From: Chlorobaculum limnaeum
Lineage (GTDB): Bacteria > Bacteroidota > Chlorobiia > Chlorobiales > Chlorobiaceae
NCBI RefSeq assembly: GCF_001747405.1
Contig: NZ_CP017305.1
Span: 2,498,001 to 2,562,000 of the forward strand
Length of the DNA: 64,000 nucleotides
Direction of reading: 5' to 3'
Below the pieces are notes generated by a model that made no database searches, had not been told where the DNA came from, and saw only the letters and a program-made list of their open reading frames with translations. The position numbers were made by a program, and so were the translations under genes. This document shows, in pieces, positions 33,004-41,952 of the stretch. The stretch's first letter is position 1. Every line of letters starts with the position of its first letter.

Positions 33004-34054
33004 TTCCGTTTTGACGATCCGTCACAGCGAGCCCTTGCTGAAGCGAATATGGGCGCGGTCTTGTCACGAAAAGCGCCTCTGCTTGTTGACAAGTGGTAAC
33101 GTGTGCTTTCAGTCTGGGATGCCATTCGCCGCGAGGTAGACCGCGGTCAATCGCCCGAGCGGCTCCTGCTGACCGGCTCTGCCAGTCCCGCAACGCCGCC
33201 AACGCATTCCGGAGCAGGAGACGAATCGTCACGCTGAGAATGAGGCCTATGTCACTGGCGAAACGAGGGATTGGAATGCCCAACGTCAGCTTGCGCAGCC
33301 TCCTCAATAGCGAAAGGGGCGATGTTTCAGGCAAAACCGATGTCACGCTTGGCGAATATGTTCGGGAAATCGTTCACTCCGGCTTTCCGGGCATAAGCAT
33401 ATTGACGGGACGTGCGTTTCGAATTCAACCGGATAGCTATCTTCGCCACATCATCGATACCGATTTTCCCGAACAGGGGGACATGGTGCGGCGGCCAGAC
33501 TTCGAAGTTGACGACGCAACCGTACAGGGAGATTCTTGAACGTCTCTGGATTGTCCGTCTCTGGATTGTCGATCCTCTTCCCGCATGACGGCCATCCCGG
33601 AACCGCCTGCATCGACTGGCGCAGCCAACCCAAACTCCATCTTGCCGATCCGGCGCTTGCCGCCAGAATTTTCGCTCTCGATACCAAGGCGGTGCTGTCG
33701 GGCAAAGAGCCGGGAGTGACGGTTTCGCGCAATGGCGCAATTCCTGGCCGCCTGTTCGAGTCTCTGGTTACGCTTGGCATCCGGGTTTTTGAGCAGACTG
33801 CCGAGGCCCAGGTCAGCCATCTTCGTCTTCATGGCGGACGTCAGGAGGTCGATCTGATTGTCGAGCGGGGCGATCAGCGAGAGTTTGCCATCGAGGTCAA
33901 GCTGTGCAGCACCGTGACGGACAGCGATGTCCGGCATCTGTTATGGCTTCACCAGCAGATTGGCGTTGATCTGCTTGATTCACTCGTGATCCACAGCGGG
34001 AGATACTCCTACCGACGCTCCGACGGCATCCCGACCGCCCTGCTCGGGCCATGA
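33004..34054 (+). pseudogene. Decayed DUF4143-type AAA ATPase gene
   Basis: Three successive plus-strand frames give parts of one protein. RFDDPSQRALAEANMGAVLS...LLVDKW meets a stop (TAA 33097-33099) and continues RVLSVWDAIRREVDRGQSPE. A frameshift near 33219 then leads to RIVTLRMRPMSLAKRG and EYVREIVHSGFPGI. A last frame from 33536 gives the DUF4143 C-terminal domain (GRLFESLVTLGIRVFEQTAEA, GGRQEVDLIVERGD). The Walker A end is absent. Intact relatives are orphan ATPases of unclear, possibly toxin-antitoxin-like, role. Nothing here should make a working protein, although the last 172 codons remain open. Confidence 0.85.
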
Positions 34055-34099
34055 ATGCGAATCATTCCGGTATCGCGCAACGATCGCCGTGAGCCGTGC

Positions 34100-34216
34100 G
34101 GCCTGCATCTTGGTGCAATACCACCCCGAAGCCGCTCCCGCCCCGCACGACTCGCACTACCCTTCAGGAGTTCAGCGAACTGATGGAGAAGTCGAAAAAC
34201 TGCCCCTTCCCGGCGG
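34100..34216 (+). pseudogene. Partial second copy of the carA 3' end
   Basis: From GTGCAATACCACCCCGAAGC to GATGGAGAAGTCGAA the sequence repeats the last ~100 bp of carA (32644-32755) with a few substitutions and a small deletion near CACTACCCTTCAGG that shifts the frame. The stop codon of carA is replaced by a sense codon. It follows directly after the decayed ATPase gene, so the ATPase remnant is bracketed by two carA ends. Confidence 0.9.
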
Positions 34217-34511
34217 AAGAGGCCCTGAAAGAGCACCTGCACCACTCCCTCTTTTACTCCCGCTTCCTTTACGAATTTCGCTCCTCTCGTCCTGAAATTC
34301 CCTCTCCGCCCCGCTCGAAACGGTTCCCGATAAAGACCATGACCGAACAGGCGTTGATCATGCTTCCGTTAAAAAGCTTTTATAATTAAAGTATTTTAGT
34401 TATTAATATCCTTTACACAACAAGTACGTAATCATGACGGCATGATCGGTTGATTGATGAATAAGTAGTGCTAACGATTCTTTTTTCAACACTTAACTAA
34501 ATGACACGGCC

Positions 34512-35345
34512 ATGAAACAAACATCGAAAATGGTGATGATTGCCGTTGCTCTCCTTGCGGGAGTCAGCGGTACCGCCTGGGCTAACGGCACGGAAATGCC
34601 TCCTCCTGAACCGTCACCATATACCCCGCCTCCGGCTCCTGTGGAAATGCCAGCTCCGCCTCCGGCTGCAAAGTCCGATGCAGGCTTTTACATCAGCGGC
34701 GCAGTTGGCCTCGGAATCCCCGGCTCATTCAAGACCGACTACAGCCCGGCAGAGCGTGTCGATACCGTTTGCACCCCTGGGGAGAGTTCGTACGATAGCG
34801 GGAAAGACGGCAAGTGCGTAATCGGGAAAGACAGCAGGTGCGATAGCGGAAGCAAGAGCGGAGGCAATACTGTTCCTCCGACCTGTACTTCTGAAACCGT
34901 AGAGTACGTCGATACCGCAAACGGGGCTGACTTCGACATGAAGAGCGGTCTGGTGCTCAATGGCGCTATTGGTTACAATTTCGGTTCAGCGAGGCTCGAA
35001 GGTGCTGTTGGCTACCAGAAGCACGATTTTAAAGACATGGATGAAGATATCTCGCTTCTGACTGCCATGGTGAACGCCTACTATGATTTCGACGTCGACT
35101 CCAGCGTGAGACCCTACATCATGGGCGGTCTCGGCATGGCCCGTGTCGATATGTCGTGGACATCCGACAATGAAGATGTTTTTGCCTGGCAGGTCGGCGC
35201 CGGACTGGGCCTCAAAGTCGCGGATGCAACGACTCTCGACCTTGGGTACCGCTACCTGAAGCCAAACGAATTCGACACCCACGGTCTGGGTGATGGCAAA
35301 CTCGAGTGCCATAACGTCATGCTCGGCCTCAGGTACCAGTTCTGA
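34512..35345 (+). CDS. Outer-membrane beta-barrel protein, Cys-containing paralogue
   Basis: A 277-residue exported protein. The signal peptide (MIAVALLAGVSGTAWA) is followed by a Pro-rich stretch (EMPPPEPSPYTPPPAP) and an OmpA/opacity-type eight-strand barrel with FYISGAVGLGIPG, NGAIGYNFGSARLEGAVGYQ, DVDSSVRPYIMGGLGMARVD, ATTLDLGYRYLKP and the C-terminal aromatic MLGLRYQF. Near residues 75-130 a loop unique to this copy holds four cysteines (VCTPG, GKCVIG, SRCDSG, PTCTSE). The paralogue at 37 kb lacks it. It probably resides in the outer membrane as a structural or adhesion protein. A 295-bp AT-rich gap precedes it. Confidence 0.8.
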   Translation: MKQTSKMVMIAVALLAGVSGTAWANGTEMPPPEPSPYTPPPAPVEMPAPPPAAKSDAGFYISGAVGLGIPGSFKTDYSPAERVDTVCTPGESSYDSGKDGKCVIGKDSRCDSGSKSGGNTVPPTCTSETVEYVDTANGADFDMKSGLVLNGAIGYNFGSARLEGAVGYQKHDFKDMDEDISLLTAMVNAYYDFDVDSSVRPYIMGGLGMARVDMSWTSDNEDVFAWQVGAGLGLKVADATTLDLGYRYLKPNEFDTHGLGDGKLECHNVMLGLRYQF

Positions 35346-35376
35346 AGCATACCTGAACGATCGATGCCAGCAGGAA

Positions 35377-35420
35377 GAGACTGTCTCGTTTTTCAACCGG
35401 GGCAGTCTCCCTCTTTTTAT
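35377..35420 (+). terminator. Weak terminator-like hairpin
   Basis: GAGACTG and CAGTCTC pair across a 19-bp loop 31 bp after the beta-barrel gene, followed by CCTCTTTTTAT. The long loop makes it a weak candidate. Confidence 0.4.
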
Positions 35421-35546
35421 TCCGCGTTCTCTTTTCGGCACAGCCTCTCCGCATACCATCCTCGACGAATGCCTTGATCAATGCAGCTAACTTTCATGAT
35501 GCCGTTGACTTTATGCAACAAAGGCTATGCGAATACTTAGATTTTT

Positions 35547-36906
35547 GGCTCTTCGCAGAATTTAATGGGCTGGTAGTAAAAATGAGTGGCTTGGTGTAAT
35601 TTATCCAAGAACGCCAAAACACTAACCCCAACGTATGCCGAGCCTCATTGCCCATTACCAGCAGTTATTAGGATTACCAGAAACATGGAAGGTGTCGGAT
35701 GTCCGGCTGTCGACGTCCGGCCCCCGGATAGAAATCCATCTGGAGTATATCGGACCCAAAGTCGAATGCCCTGAATGCGGCAAGGCCGGACGAATTTATG
35801 ACCTGGCGCCAGAACAACGGTGGCGGCATCTGGATACCATGGAGTACGAGACGCATCTGATAGCCAGGGTGCCTCGGTGTGAGTGCAAAGAGCACAGGAT
35901 CAAGACAATTAAAGTTCCGTGGGCAACGCGCTATTCGCGCTACACCCTGAAGTTTGAAGCGCTTGCTGTCGAGTTGCTTCAGGAGTGTTCAAGCATTCAG
36001 TCGGCATCGAGGCTCTTGCGATTGAACTGGCATGCAACCAACGAGATCATGAACCGTGCAGTTAAGCGAGGCCTGAGCCCGCCGGAATAAGGAGGCGATT
36101 GCTCATCTTGGTCTTGATGAAAAGAGCTTCCGGGCAGGCCATCAGTATGTGACGATCCTGAACGACCTGAAAGGTGGCCGGGTACTTGAGGTGGTCCAGA
36201 GCCGAACGACCGATGGAGCAGAAGCGCTACTCCTCAGCTTTGAAGCATCGCAACGCCAGGGTGTGAAATCGATCTCGATGGATATGTGGAAACCCTTCGC
36301 GATTGCTGCCAAAAAAGCATCTGCCGCAGGCCGATATTGTGCATGACCGTTTCCATATCAGCAAATATCTGAACGAGGCGGTCGACACGGTTCGTCGCCA
36401 AGAGTCCCGTCAACTTCATCATGCAGGGGACAGGACTCTGATTGGCTCGAAATTCACCTGGCTGCGCAATCCGGAGAACATGACGGAAAGCCAGCGGACA
36501 AGCTTTGATCAATTGATGGCCTGTGAGCTGAAAACCGGAAAAGCCTGGTCGATGAAAAACATGTTTCGGGAGTTCTGGCGGCTGGGTTGTCGAGAGAGTG
36601 CAAGCTTCTTTTTCGATTACTGGTCTGAACGCGTTGACCAGTTAGCGTTGAAACCCATGATCAAGGTCAAAGAGCTGCTGAAGCGGCATCTCGACAACAT
36701 CCTGAACTATTTCGAGCACGAAATGACCAACGCAGTTTCCGAAGGTCTGAACAGCAAGATCCAGTTGTACAAAGCATCGGCCCGTGGGTTCCACAGCTTT
36801 CACAGCTACCGCATAAGGATTTTGTTTTACTGTGGAAAGCTCAACATGGCTATTACCGGTTGACGTAATTGATGACGAGCGTTACCATTAAATCTTACGA
36901 TGAACC
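35547..36906 (+). mobile_element. ISL3-family insertion sequence, copy 2 (defective)
   Basis: A 1360-bp near-identical copy of the element at 24617-25974, in the same orientation, with the same termini. It is flanked by its own perfect 8-bp direct repeat AGATTTTT (35539-35546 and 36907-36914). Different target duplications at the two sites show independent insertions, not one composite transposon. Two one-base insertions disable its transposase gene. It separates two paralogous beta-barrel genes. Confidence 0.97.
35635..36863 (+). pseudogene. ISL3-family transposase with two frameshifts
   Basis: Relative to the intact copy at 24705-25931 there is one extra C (run ending 36080, after RGLS) and one extra A (six-A run at 36311-36316). 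The 1229-nt span minus two equals the 1227 nt of the intact gene. The three resulting frames encode the zinc finger, the central part and the DDE C-terminus. Otherwise the copies differ by only a few substitutions, so the damage is recent. The element could still move if supplied with transposase by copy 1. Confidence 0.96.
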
Positions 36907-37010
36907 AGATTTTTTATATAATTATTCAGGAACTATGAAGGTTCGGCCAATTGTTGAATAGTTACTTGCAATATTTTGTTTTTTCAACATTTAACTTCAA
37001 TGGAACGACC

Positions 37011-37658
37011 ATGAAACAGACATCCAGAATGGTGATGGTAGCCGTTGCACTCCTTGCCGGCGTCAGCGGTACCGCTTGGGCAAATGGCACGGAAATGCCT
37101 CCTGCAGAACCCGCAGTCTATACTCCTCCTCCGGCACCGATGGAAGCTCCAGCTCCACCGCCGCTCGTAAAAACCGAGAGAACCGGCCCGTACATCAGCG
37201 GCGCAGTGGGAATCGGAATGCCTTCATTGGAGGTCGATGGATACGATATCGACGACGCCTTGGATAGCGGTCTTGTGCTGAATGGCGCTTTTGGTTACAA
37301 CTTCGGCTCGGCAAGACTTGAAGCCGCTGTAGGTTACCAGTCGCATGACGTGAGTGACTTTGATGATGTGAACATTTCGATACTGACCGTGATGGCTAAC
37401 GCCTTCTATGATTTCGACACTGACTCGGGCATCAGACCTTACATCATGGGTGGTGCCGGTATCGCCGATGTCGATACGAACCAGGATACCGACAGCGAGA
37501 CTGTGTTTGCCTGGCAGGTCGGCGCGGGCCTTGGCTTCGAAATCGCGGACAATACCACCCTCGACCTTGGATACCGTTATCTGAAGCCGAGTGAGATCGA
37601 GGATTCGATTGACATCGATTCTCACAACGTGATGCTTGGTCTCAGATATCAGTTCTGA
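37011..37658 (+). CDS. Outer-membrane beta-barrel protein, shorter paralogue
   Basis: A 215-residue paralogue of the 34.5-kb gene, sharing the signal peptide (MVAVALLAGVSGTAWA), the Pro-rich N-terminus (EMPPAEPAVYTPPPAP) and barrel strands (NGAFGYNFGSARLEAAVGYQ, GIRPYIMGGAGIADVD, TTLDLGYRYLKP, MLGLRYQF) but no cysteine-containing loop. ATG 37011 is used, as in the paralogue; the upstream in-frame ATG at 36951 would spoil the signal peptide. The IS ends 104 bp upstream, so its insertion may have replaced or altered the promoter. A strong terminator follows. Confidence 0.82.
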   Translation: MKQTSRMVMVAVALLAGVSGTAWANGTEMPPAEPAVYTPPPAPMEAPAPPPLVKTERTGPYISGAVGIGMPSLEVDGYDIDDALDSGLVLNGAFGYNFGSARLEAAVGYQSHDVSDFDDVNISILTVMANAFYDFDTDSGIRPYIMGGAGIADVDTNQDTDSETVFAWQVGAGLGFEIADNTTLDLGYRYLKPSEIEDSIDIDSHNVMLGLRYQF

Positions 37659-37688
37659 AGCTTGACAGAAAGCTCATTGCAAATCAAA

Positions 37689-37716
37689 ACCGGAAGCAAC
37701 CGCTTCCGGTTTTTTT
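37689..37716 (+). terminator. Intrinsic terminator after beta-barrel gene
   Basis: ACCGGAAGC-AAC-CGCTTCCGGT forms a tight GC-rich stem followed by TTTTTTG, 31 bp after the stop codon at 37658. Confidence 0.93.
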
Positions 37717-37919
37717 GTTGGTGCGCCAGAACTTCCCGCTTACCGGACGATACTCATCACTCGGCAACCCCGCAACCTCTTTACAGCTACCCTGAAATGC
37801 TTATATTGTCCCCTTGTCCCGAATCGATCCTCGAACGCTGAATCACTGAGGTCAGCCGCTTCGTCGTGACCGGTTTTCACCATCAATCAAAAAGACGCCG
37901 TTCAGGCAATGCTTGGTTC

Positions 37920-39059
37920 ATGAAAAAACGACTCTTCACTCCTGGGCCGACGCCGGTACCGGAAAATGTCATGCTTCGCATGGCCGCGCCGATCATCCAT
38001 CACCGGAATCCTGAATTCATGGAGATTCTGGAGCGGGTGCACGAAGATCTGAAGTACCTGTTCAGAACGACCCAGCCGGTGGTGGTCATGACCTGTTCGG
38101 GCACCGGCGGCATGGAGGCAGCCATTTCGAGCCTCTTCAGGCAGGGCGACAAGGTCATCACGATCAACGGCGGCAAGTTCGGCGAGCGCTGGGGCGAGTT
38201 GGTGCGCATCTACACGGGCAACTGCGTCGAGGAGAAGATCGAGTGGGGCACGGCCATTTCGCCTGAACGCATCGCCGAACTGCTCGACGAGCATCCGGAC
38301 GCTCTCGGCGTCTGCATCACCCATTCGGAGACCTCCACCGGCACTGCATCCGACGTGCAGGCGCTGTGCGCGGCCATCCGGGAAAGATCTGACGCCCTGA
38401 TCCTCGTCGATGGCATCACCGCCATCGGGGCGCACGAGTTCCACTTCGACGACTGGGGCGCGGATATCTGCATCACCGGCTCGCAGAAGGGATTGATGAT
38501 GCCGCCTGGCCTGGCGCTGGTGGCCATTTCGGAGCGGGCGCAGGACATCATCCACAACCACAGGCATCAGCCGCAGTACTACCTCAGCCTGCGTAAGGCG
38601 CTGAAGGCTCACGCCAGCAACGACACGCCGTTCACGCCGGCGGTATCGCTCATCATCGGCCTCGACGAAGCGTTGCAGATGCTACGCGTCGAGGGGATCG
38701 AGAATGTCTGGGCGCGCCACGAAGCGCTTGCGGGCGCTTGCCGTCTCGGCTGCCAGGCGCTCGGCATGAACCTGTTCAGCGACTCGCCCTCGTACGCCGT
38801 CACGGCGGTCTGGCTTCCCGAAGGCGCGGACTGGAAACAGTTCAACAACACCCTGAAGGCGCGCAACGGCATCACGATCGCCGCGGGGCAGGATGACTTC
38901 AAGGGCAGAATCTTCCGGATTTCTCATCTCGGCTACTACGACGAACTCGACATGCTGACCCTGATGGGCGGGCTGGAGCGGTCGCTCAGGATGATGGAGA
39001 TCCCGTTCAAGGTTGGAGCTGGCGTCAGCGCCGTCCAGCGGGCGTTTCTCGGAGAGTAG
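37920..39059 (+). CDS. Class V aminotransferase (serine/alanine-glyoxylate type)
   Basis: A 379-residue PLP enzyme starting MKKRLFTPGPTPVPENV, the typical opening of the alanine-glyoxylate/serine-pyruvate aminotransferase family (also called small subunit of soluble hydrogenase). The PLP lysine lies in ITGSQKGLMMPPGLALV and the cofactor aspartate in LILVDGITAIGAHE. The substrate cannot be fixed from sequence; serine, alanine and phosphoserine-type reactions occur in the family. The start at 37920 is preferred to the in-frame ATG at 37866. TTATATTG at 37801-37808 may be a promoter element. Confidence 0.88.
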   Translation: MKKRLFTPGPTPVPENVMLRMAAPIIHHRNPEFMEILERVHEDLKYLFRTTQPVVVMTCSGTGGMEAAISSLFRQGDKVITINGGKFGERWGELVRIYTGNCVEEKIEWGTAISPERIAELLDEHPDALGVCITHSETSTGTASDVQALCAAIRERSDALILVDGITAIGAHEFHFDDWGADICITGSQKGLMMPPGLALVAISERAQDIIHNHRHQPQYYLSLRKALKAHASNDTPFTPAVSLIIGLDEALQMLRVEGIENVWARHEALAGACRLGCQALGMNLFSDSPSYAVTAVWLPEGADWKQFNNTLKARNGITIAAGQDDFKGRIFRISHLGYYDELDMLTLMGGLERSLRMMEIPFKVGAGVSAVQRAFLGE

Positions 39060-39118
39060 TATCCGGTCGTTTTGCAGAATGGCCGGGTGCGGTTGACTAT
39101 ATTGCAGAAAATGCCGCC

Positions 39119-39772
39119 ATGCAACGAGCACTGTTGTTACTGATCACGCTCTTCTCCTTCGACGCGGTCAGGTCGAACCTCGAACAGTACAACCTGTTCC
39201 GGAAAGCGAACCGGCAAGCCCAGGCCGGTCAATACGCGACGGCCATTCAGCAGTACCGTCAGTTGCTCGACCACTACCCGGCGGGCCTGCTGCGGTGCGA
39301 AGCCTCGTTCAATCTCGCTTGCGCCGAATATGGCATGAAGCACTACCGCCGCTCGGCGGAGCTGTTCGCGACGCTTCCGCCCGGTAACGCCGCGCTCAGC
39401 AAGACCGCCGGATACAACCAGGGCAACGCGCTGGCGATGGAGGCGTTCCGAAGCCACAGGGGCGCTGCGCAGGAGGCGCTGCTTGGCCGGGCGCTGGCAT
39501 TCTACCGGCGCGCCCTGCTCGACAATCCACAGAATGCCGACGCGCGAATCAACTACGAAATCGTGTTGCGGGCGATGCAGCGCCATCAGCCTCCGCCTCC
39601 CGCGCCCGCGCCGCAGGGTGGCGGTTCTCCGGAGGGCAACGGGCAGGATGGCGGCGGCGCGGTCTCGCGGCTGATTCTCGAAAACGCCCGGCAGGAGGAG
39701 GCGCGCCAGATGCGCAAATATTTCAGGCCGCTGCCGTCGAAGCCCTCGGAGCGCAACCAACCGGACTGGTAA
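39119..39772 (+). CDS. TPR protein, BatC/BatE-like
   Basis: A 217-residue protein with a short hydrophobic N-terminus (RALLLLITLFSFDAV) and at least three tetratricopeptide-like units (NLFRKANRQAQAGQYATAIQ; FNLACAEYGMKHYRRSAELF; AFYRRALLDNPQNADARINY). A Pro/Gly-rich low-complexity linker and a charged tail follow. TPR proteins of this layout accompany MoxR/vWA systems as BatC or BatE. The moxR-DUF58 unit is 10 kb away, and BatD-like genes lie at 26.8 and 43.5 kb. It ends five bases before the radical SAM gene. Confidence 0.65.
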   Translation: MQRALLLLITLFSFDAVRSNLEQYNLFRKANRQAQAGQYATAIQQYRQLLDHYPAGLLRCEASFNLACAEYGMKHYRRSAELFATLPPGNAALSKTAGYNQGNALAMEAFRSHRGAAQEALLGRALAFYRRALLDNPQNADARINYEIVLRAMQRHQPPPPAPAPQGGGSPEGNGQDGGGAVSRLILENARQEEARQMRKYFRPLPSKPSERNQPDW

Positions 39773-39777
39773 GCCTC

Positions 39778-41199
39778 ATGGCGCTCGACAAACAGGTCGC
39801 CCTGGTCTTCCTGCCATCTGACAGCGGTGTCGATGGCGCCCGCTCGCTTTACGGCGACACCGAGCCATCCGGCCTGAAGCGATGGCTTGACAGCGGCGTC
39901 CGGAACCTCATCAAACGCACGCAGTTCGCCATTCCGCCGCTCGCCTTGATGATTCTCGCCTCGATCGAGGTCGCGGGAGTCGAGCAGACGCTCTGTGATC
40001 TCCGCTTCGAGGAGTTTCCCTTCGAGCGAGAGTGGGATCTGGTCGGTATCAGCGTACAGACTGGCATGGCCTCGAAGGCGTTCGAGCTGGCCGACGAACT
40101 GCGCCGCCGGGGCGTCCGGGTAGCGCTCGGCGGACCGCACGTCACCATGTTCCCCGATTCGTGCCGCCCGCACGCCGACTGCCTCGTGCACGGCGAGGCG
40201 GACGATCTCTGGAGCGACGCGCTCCACGATCTCGTCGCGGGGTCGCTCAAGACGGAGTACCGCACGGACGCCGCACCGGACTTGCAACTCCACCGCCCGG
40301 TGAGCCGCGCATCGCTGAAAAAAAGCCGCTACTTCACCACCAACCTCGTCCAGACCGGGCGCGGCTGCCCCTACCAGTGCGATTTCTGCAACGTGCACGT
40401 GCTGAACGGCAGGGTGCTGCGGCAGCGCAAAATCGAGCACATCGTCGATGAAGTGCGACGCTTCAGCGAGGAGGACAAGCGCATCTTTTTTTTCGTCGAT
40501 GACTCCATCAACGGCGATCCGCTCTTCGCGCGGGAGCTTTTCGGCAAGCTGATTCCGCTCGGCATCACCTGGTTCGGTCAGGCGACCACCGCCCTCGGCC
40601 AACAGCCGGAGCTGCTCGACACCTTCGCCCGCTCTGGCTGCCGCGCTTTGCTGGTGGGCATCGAGAGCATCGAACCGTCGAGCCGCAACGCGCACAAGAA
40701 GACGCAGAATCGCACCGATGAACTGGCAGGCAACATCCGGGCGATCCGCCAGAGCGGCATAAGTCTCTATGGAAGCTTCATCTACGGACTTGACGGCGAC
40801 ACGCTCCAGACGCCGCGGGCCATCCTCGACTTCATCGCCGACACGCGGCTCGACGTGCCGGGCATCAACACGCTCCGCCCCATTCCCGGCACGAAGGTGT
40901 TCGACCGCCTGCGCCAGGAGGGGCGACTGCTCTTCGACCCCGACGACATCACCGCCTTCCGCTACACCTTCGGCCAGGAGATGCTTTACCGCCCCAAAAA
41001 CATCCCGCTGCCGGAATTCATCGAAAGCTATTCCGAGCTGACGCGCAAGGTCTTCAACGTCGGCAACGCTTTCCGGCGAGGCATCGACGCTCCGGGCATC
41101 AACGCCGCCGTGCTCTTCTTCAACCTCTTCTACACACACCTCTACCGCCTGTCGAGAAACGACCTCCGGCGGCAGCTCGAAACGCTCCGCGGAATCTGA
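39778..41199 (+). CDS. B12-binding radical SAM protein
   Basis: A 473-residue protein. The N-terminal part is a cobalamin-binding-like domain (FERE WDLVGISVQTGMASKAFELADELRRRG, then VALGGPHVTMFP). The radical SAM core has the cluster motif CPYQCDFC (CxxxCxxC) after TTNLVQTGRG, and a C-terminal helical domain ends RRQLETLRGI. Relatives in green sulfur bacteria include BchE and the bacteriochlorophyll C-8/C-12 methylases BchQ and BchR, as well as hopanoid-modifying enzymes. This gene is of that class, but its substrate cannot be assigned. The first ATG lies five bases after the TPR gene. Confidence 0.82.
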   Translation: MALDKQVALVFLPSDSGVDGARSLYGDTEPSGLKRWLDSGVRNLIKRTQFAIPPLALMILASIEVAGVEQTLCDLRFEEFPFEREWDLVGISVQTGMASKAFELADELRRRGVRVALGGPHVTMFPDSCRPHADCLVHGEADDLWSDALHDLVAGSLKTEYRTDAAPDLQLHRPVSRASLKKSRYFTTNLVQTGRGCPYQCDFCNVHVLNGRVLRQRKIEHIVDEVRRFSEEDKRIFFFVDDSINGDPLFARELFGKLIPLGITWFGQATTALGQQPELLDTFARSGCRALLVGIESIEPSSRNAHKKTQNRTDELAGNIRAIRQSGISLYGSFIYGLDGDTLQTPRAILDFIADTRLDVPGINTLRPIPGTKVFDRLRQEGRLLFDPDDITAFRYTFGQEMLYRPKNIPLPEFIESYSELTRKVFNVGNAFRRGIDAPGINAAVLFFNLFYTHLYRLSRNDLRRQLETLRGI

Positions 41200-41298
41200 A
41201 AGTGTTTTGAGAGGAGACGAATTATGATTAAAATGAATTTCATTTTATTTTTTACAGAACACCACCAACGACAACACCGATAAATCAAGGAGACAAAC

Positions 41299-41721
41299 AT
41301 GAAACGTTTTCTGCCACTGTTCGTGACCGGACTTATTGTTCTCGGCGGATGCGGCCTGGAAAAGCCACCAGCCAAACTGGCCGAAGAGATTAAAAACGCT
41401 CAAAATCCGGCTGAAGAGGCCGCGGCTCCTGCCGCAGCACCTGCACCTGCAGCGGCAGCAGCGCCTGTCGATCCGAAACTTGCGGCGGGCAAAGAGATTT
41501 ATGATGCAAGCTGCGCCATGTGCCACAACAGCGACGCCATGGGCGCTCCGAAACCTGGCGACAAGGCCGCCTGGGAGCCTCGCCTCGCCAAGGGCATGGA
41601 TACGGTGATGAAGAACACGATCGAAGGCTTCAACACCATGCCCGCCAGAGGTGGCAATCCGTCCTTGACCGACGATCAGCTCAAGAGCGCCGTCGAATAC
41701 ATGATCGATGGGGTGAAGTAA
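41299..41721 (+). CDS. c-type cytochrome lipoprotein (c-555-like)
   Basis: A 140-residue class I cytochrome. The signal peptide ends in a lipobox (LIVLGGC, Cys18), so the protein is probably lipid-anchored outside the inner membrane. An Ala/Pro-rich linker of about 40 residues is followed by the heme domain with CAMCH (DASCAMCHNSDAMGAP) and a probable axial Met in NTMPARGG. It resembles the downstream soluble c-555 in sequence. Position and family suggest electron transfer to the photosynthetic reaction centre or from sulfur oxidation (inference). AAGGAG precedes ATG 41299. Confidence 0.88.
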   Translation: MKRFLPLFVTGLIVLGGCGLEKPPAKLAEEIKNAQNPAEEAAAPAAAPAPAAAAAPVDPKLAAGKEIYDASCAMCHNSDAMGAPKPGDKAAWEPRLAKGMDTVMKNTIEGFNTMPARGGNPSLTDDQLKSAVEYMIDGVK

Positions 41722-41741
41722 TCTCTCCTCGACTTTTGTTG

Positions 41742-41778
41742 CGGGAGGCCGGTAGTGCCGGTCTCCCGTGATTTTTCA
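41742..41778 (+). terminator. Intrinsic terminator after cytochrome lipoprotein
   Basis: GGGAGGCCGG-TAGTG-CCGGTCTCCC forms a ten-pair stem (one G-T) followed by GTGATTTTT, just after the stop codon at 41721. Confidence 0.85.
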
Positions 41779-41952
41779 TGGTGGACGCTAAGGGCAGGGT
41801 AAACGGAGTGAACAGGAATTTGCTTCTTATCCGTTGTTCTGGCCCTCATCTGAAATCATTTGGAGGTCTGCGGCCAAAATGATAAAATGTGTATCGTTTT
41901 GTCATCGCGCAATCTTCGAACAGCAATTAAAACTCTCAACGGAGAAATATCT

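Noticed and set aside
33536-34054. Free-standing 172-residue gene
   Set aside because: Its sequence is the C-terminal DUF4143 part of a longer ATPase whose earlier parts lie upstream in other frames, and the start has no support.
24617-36906. Composite transposon made by the two IS copies
   Set aside because: Each copy has its own perfect and different 8-bp target duplication, so they inserted separately; the DNA between them holds core genes such as tsaD and carA.
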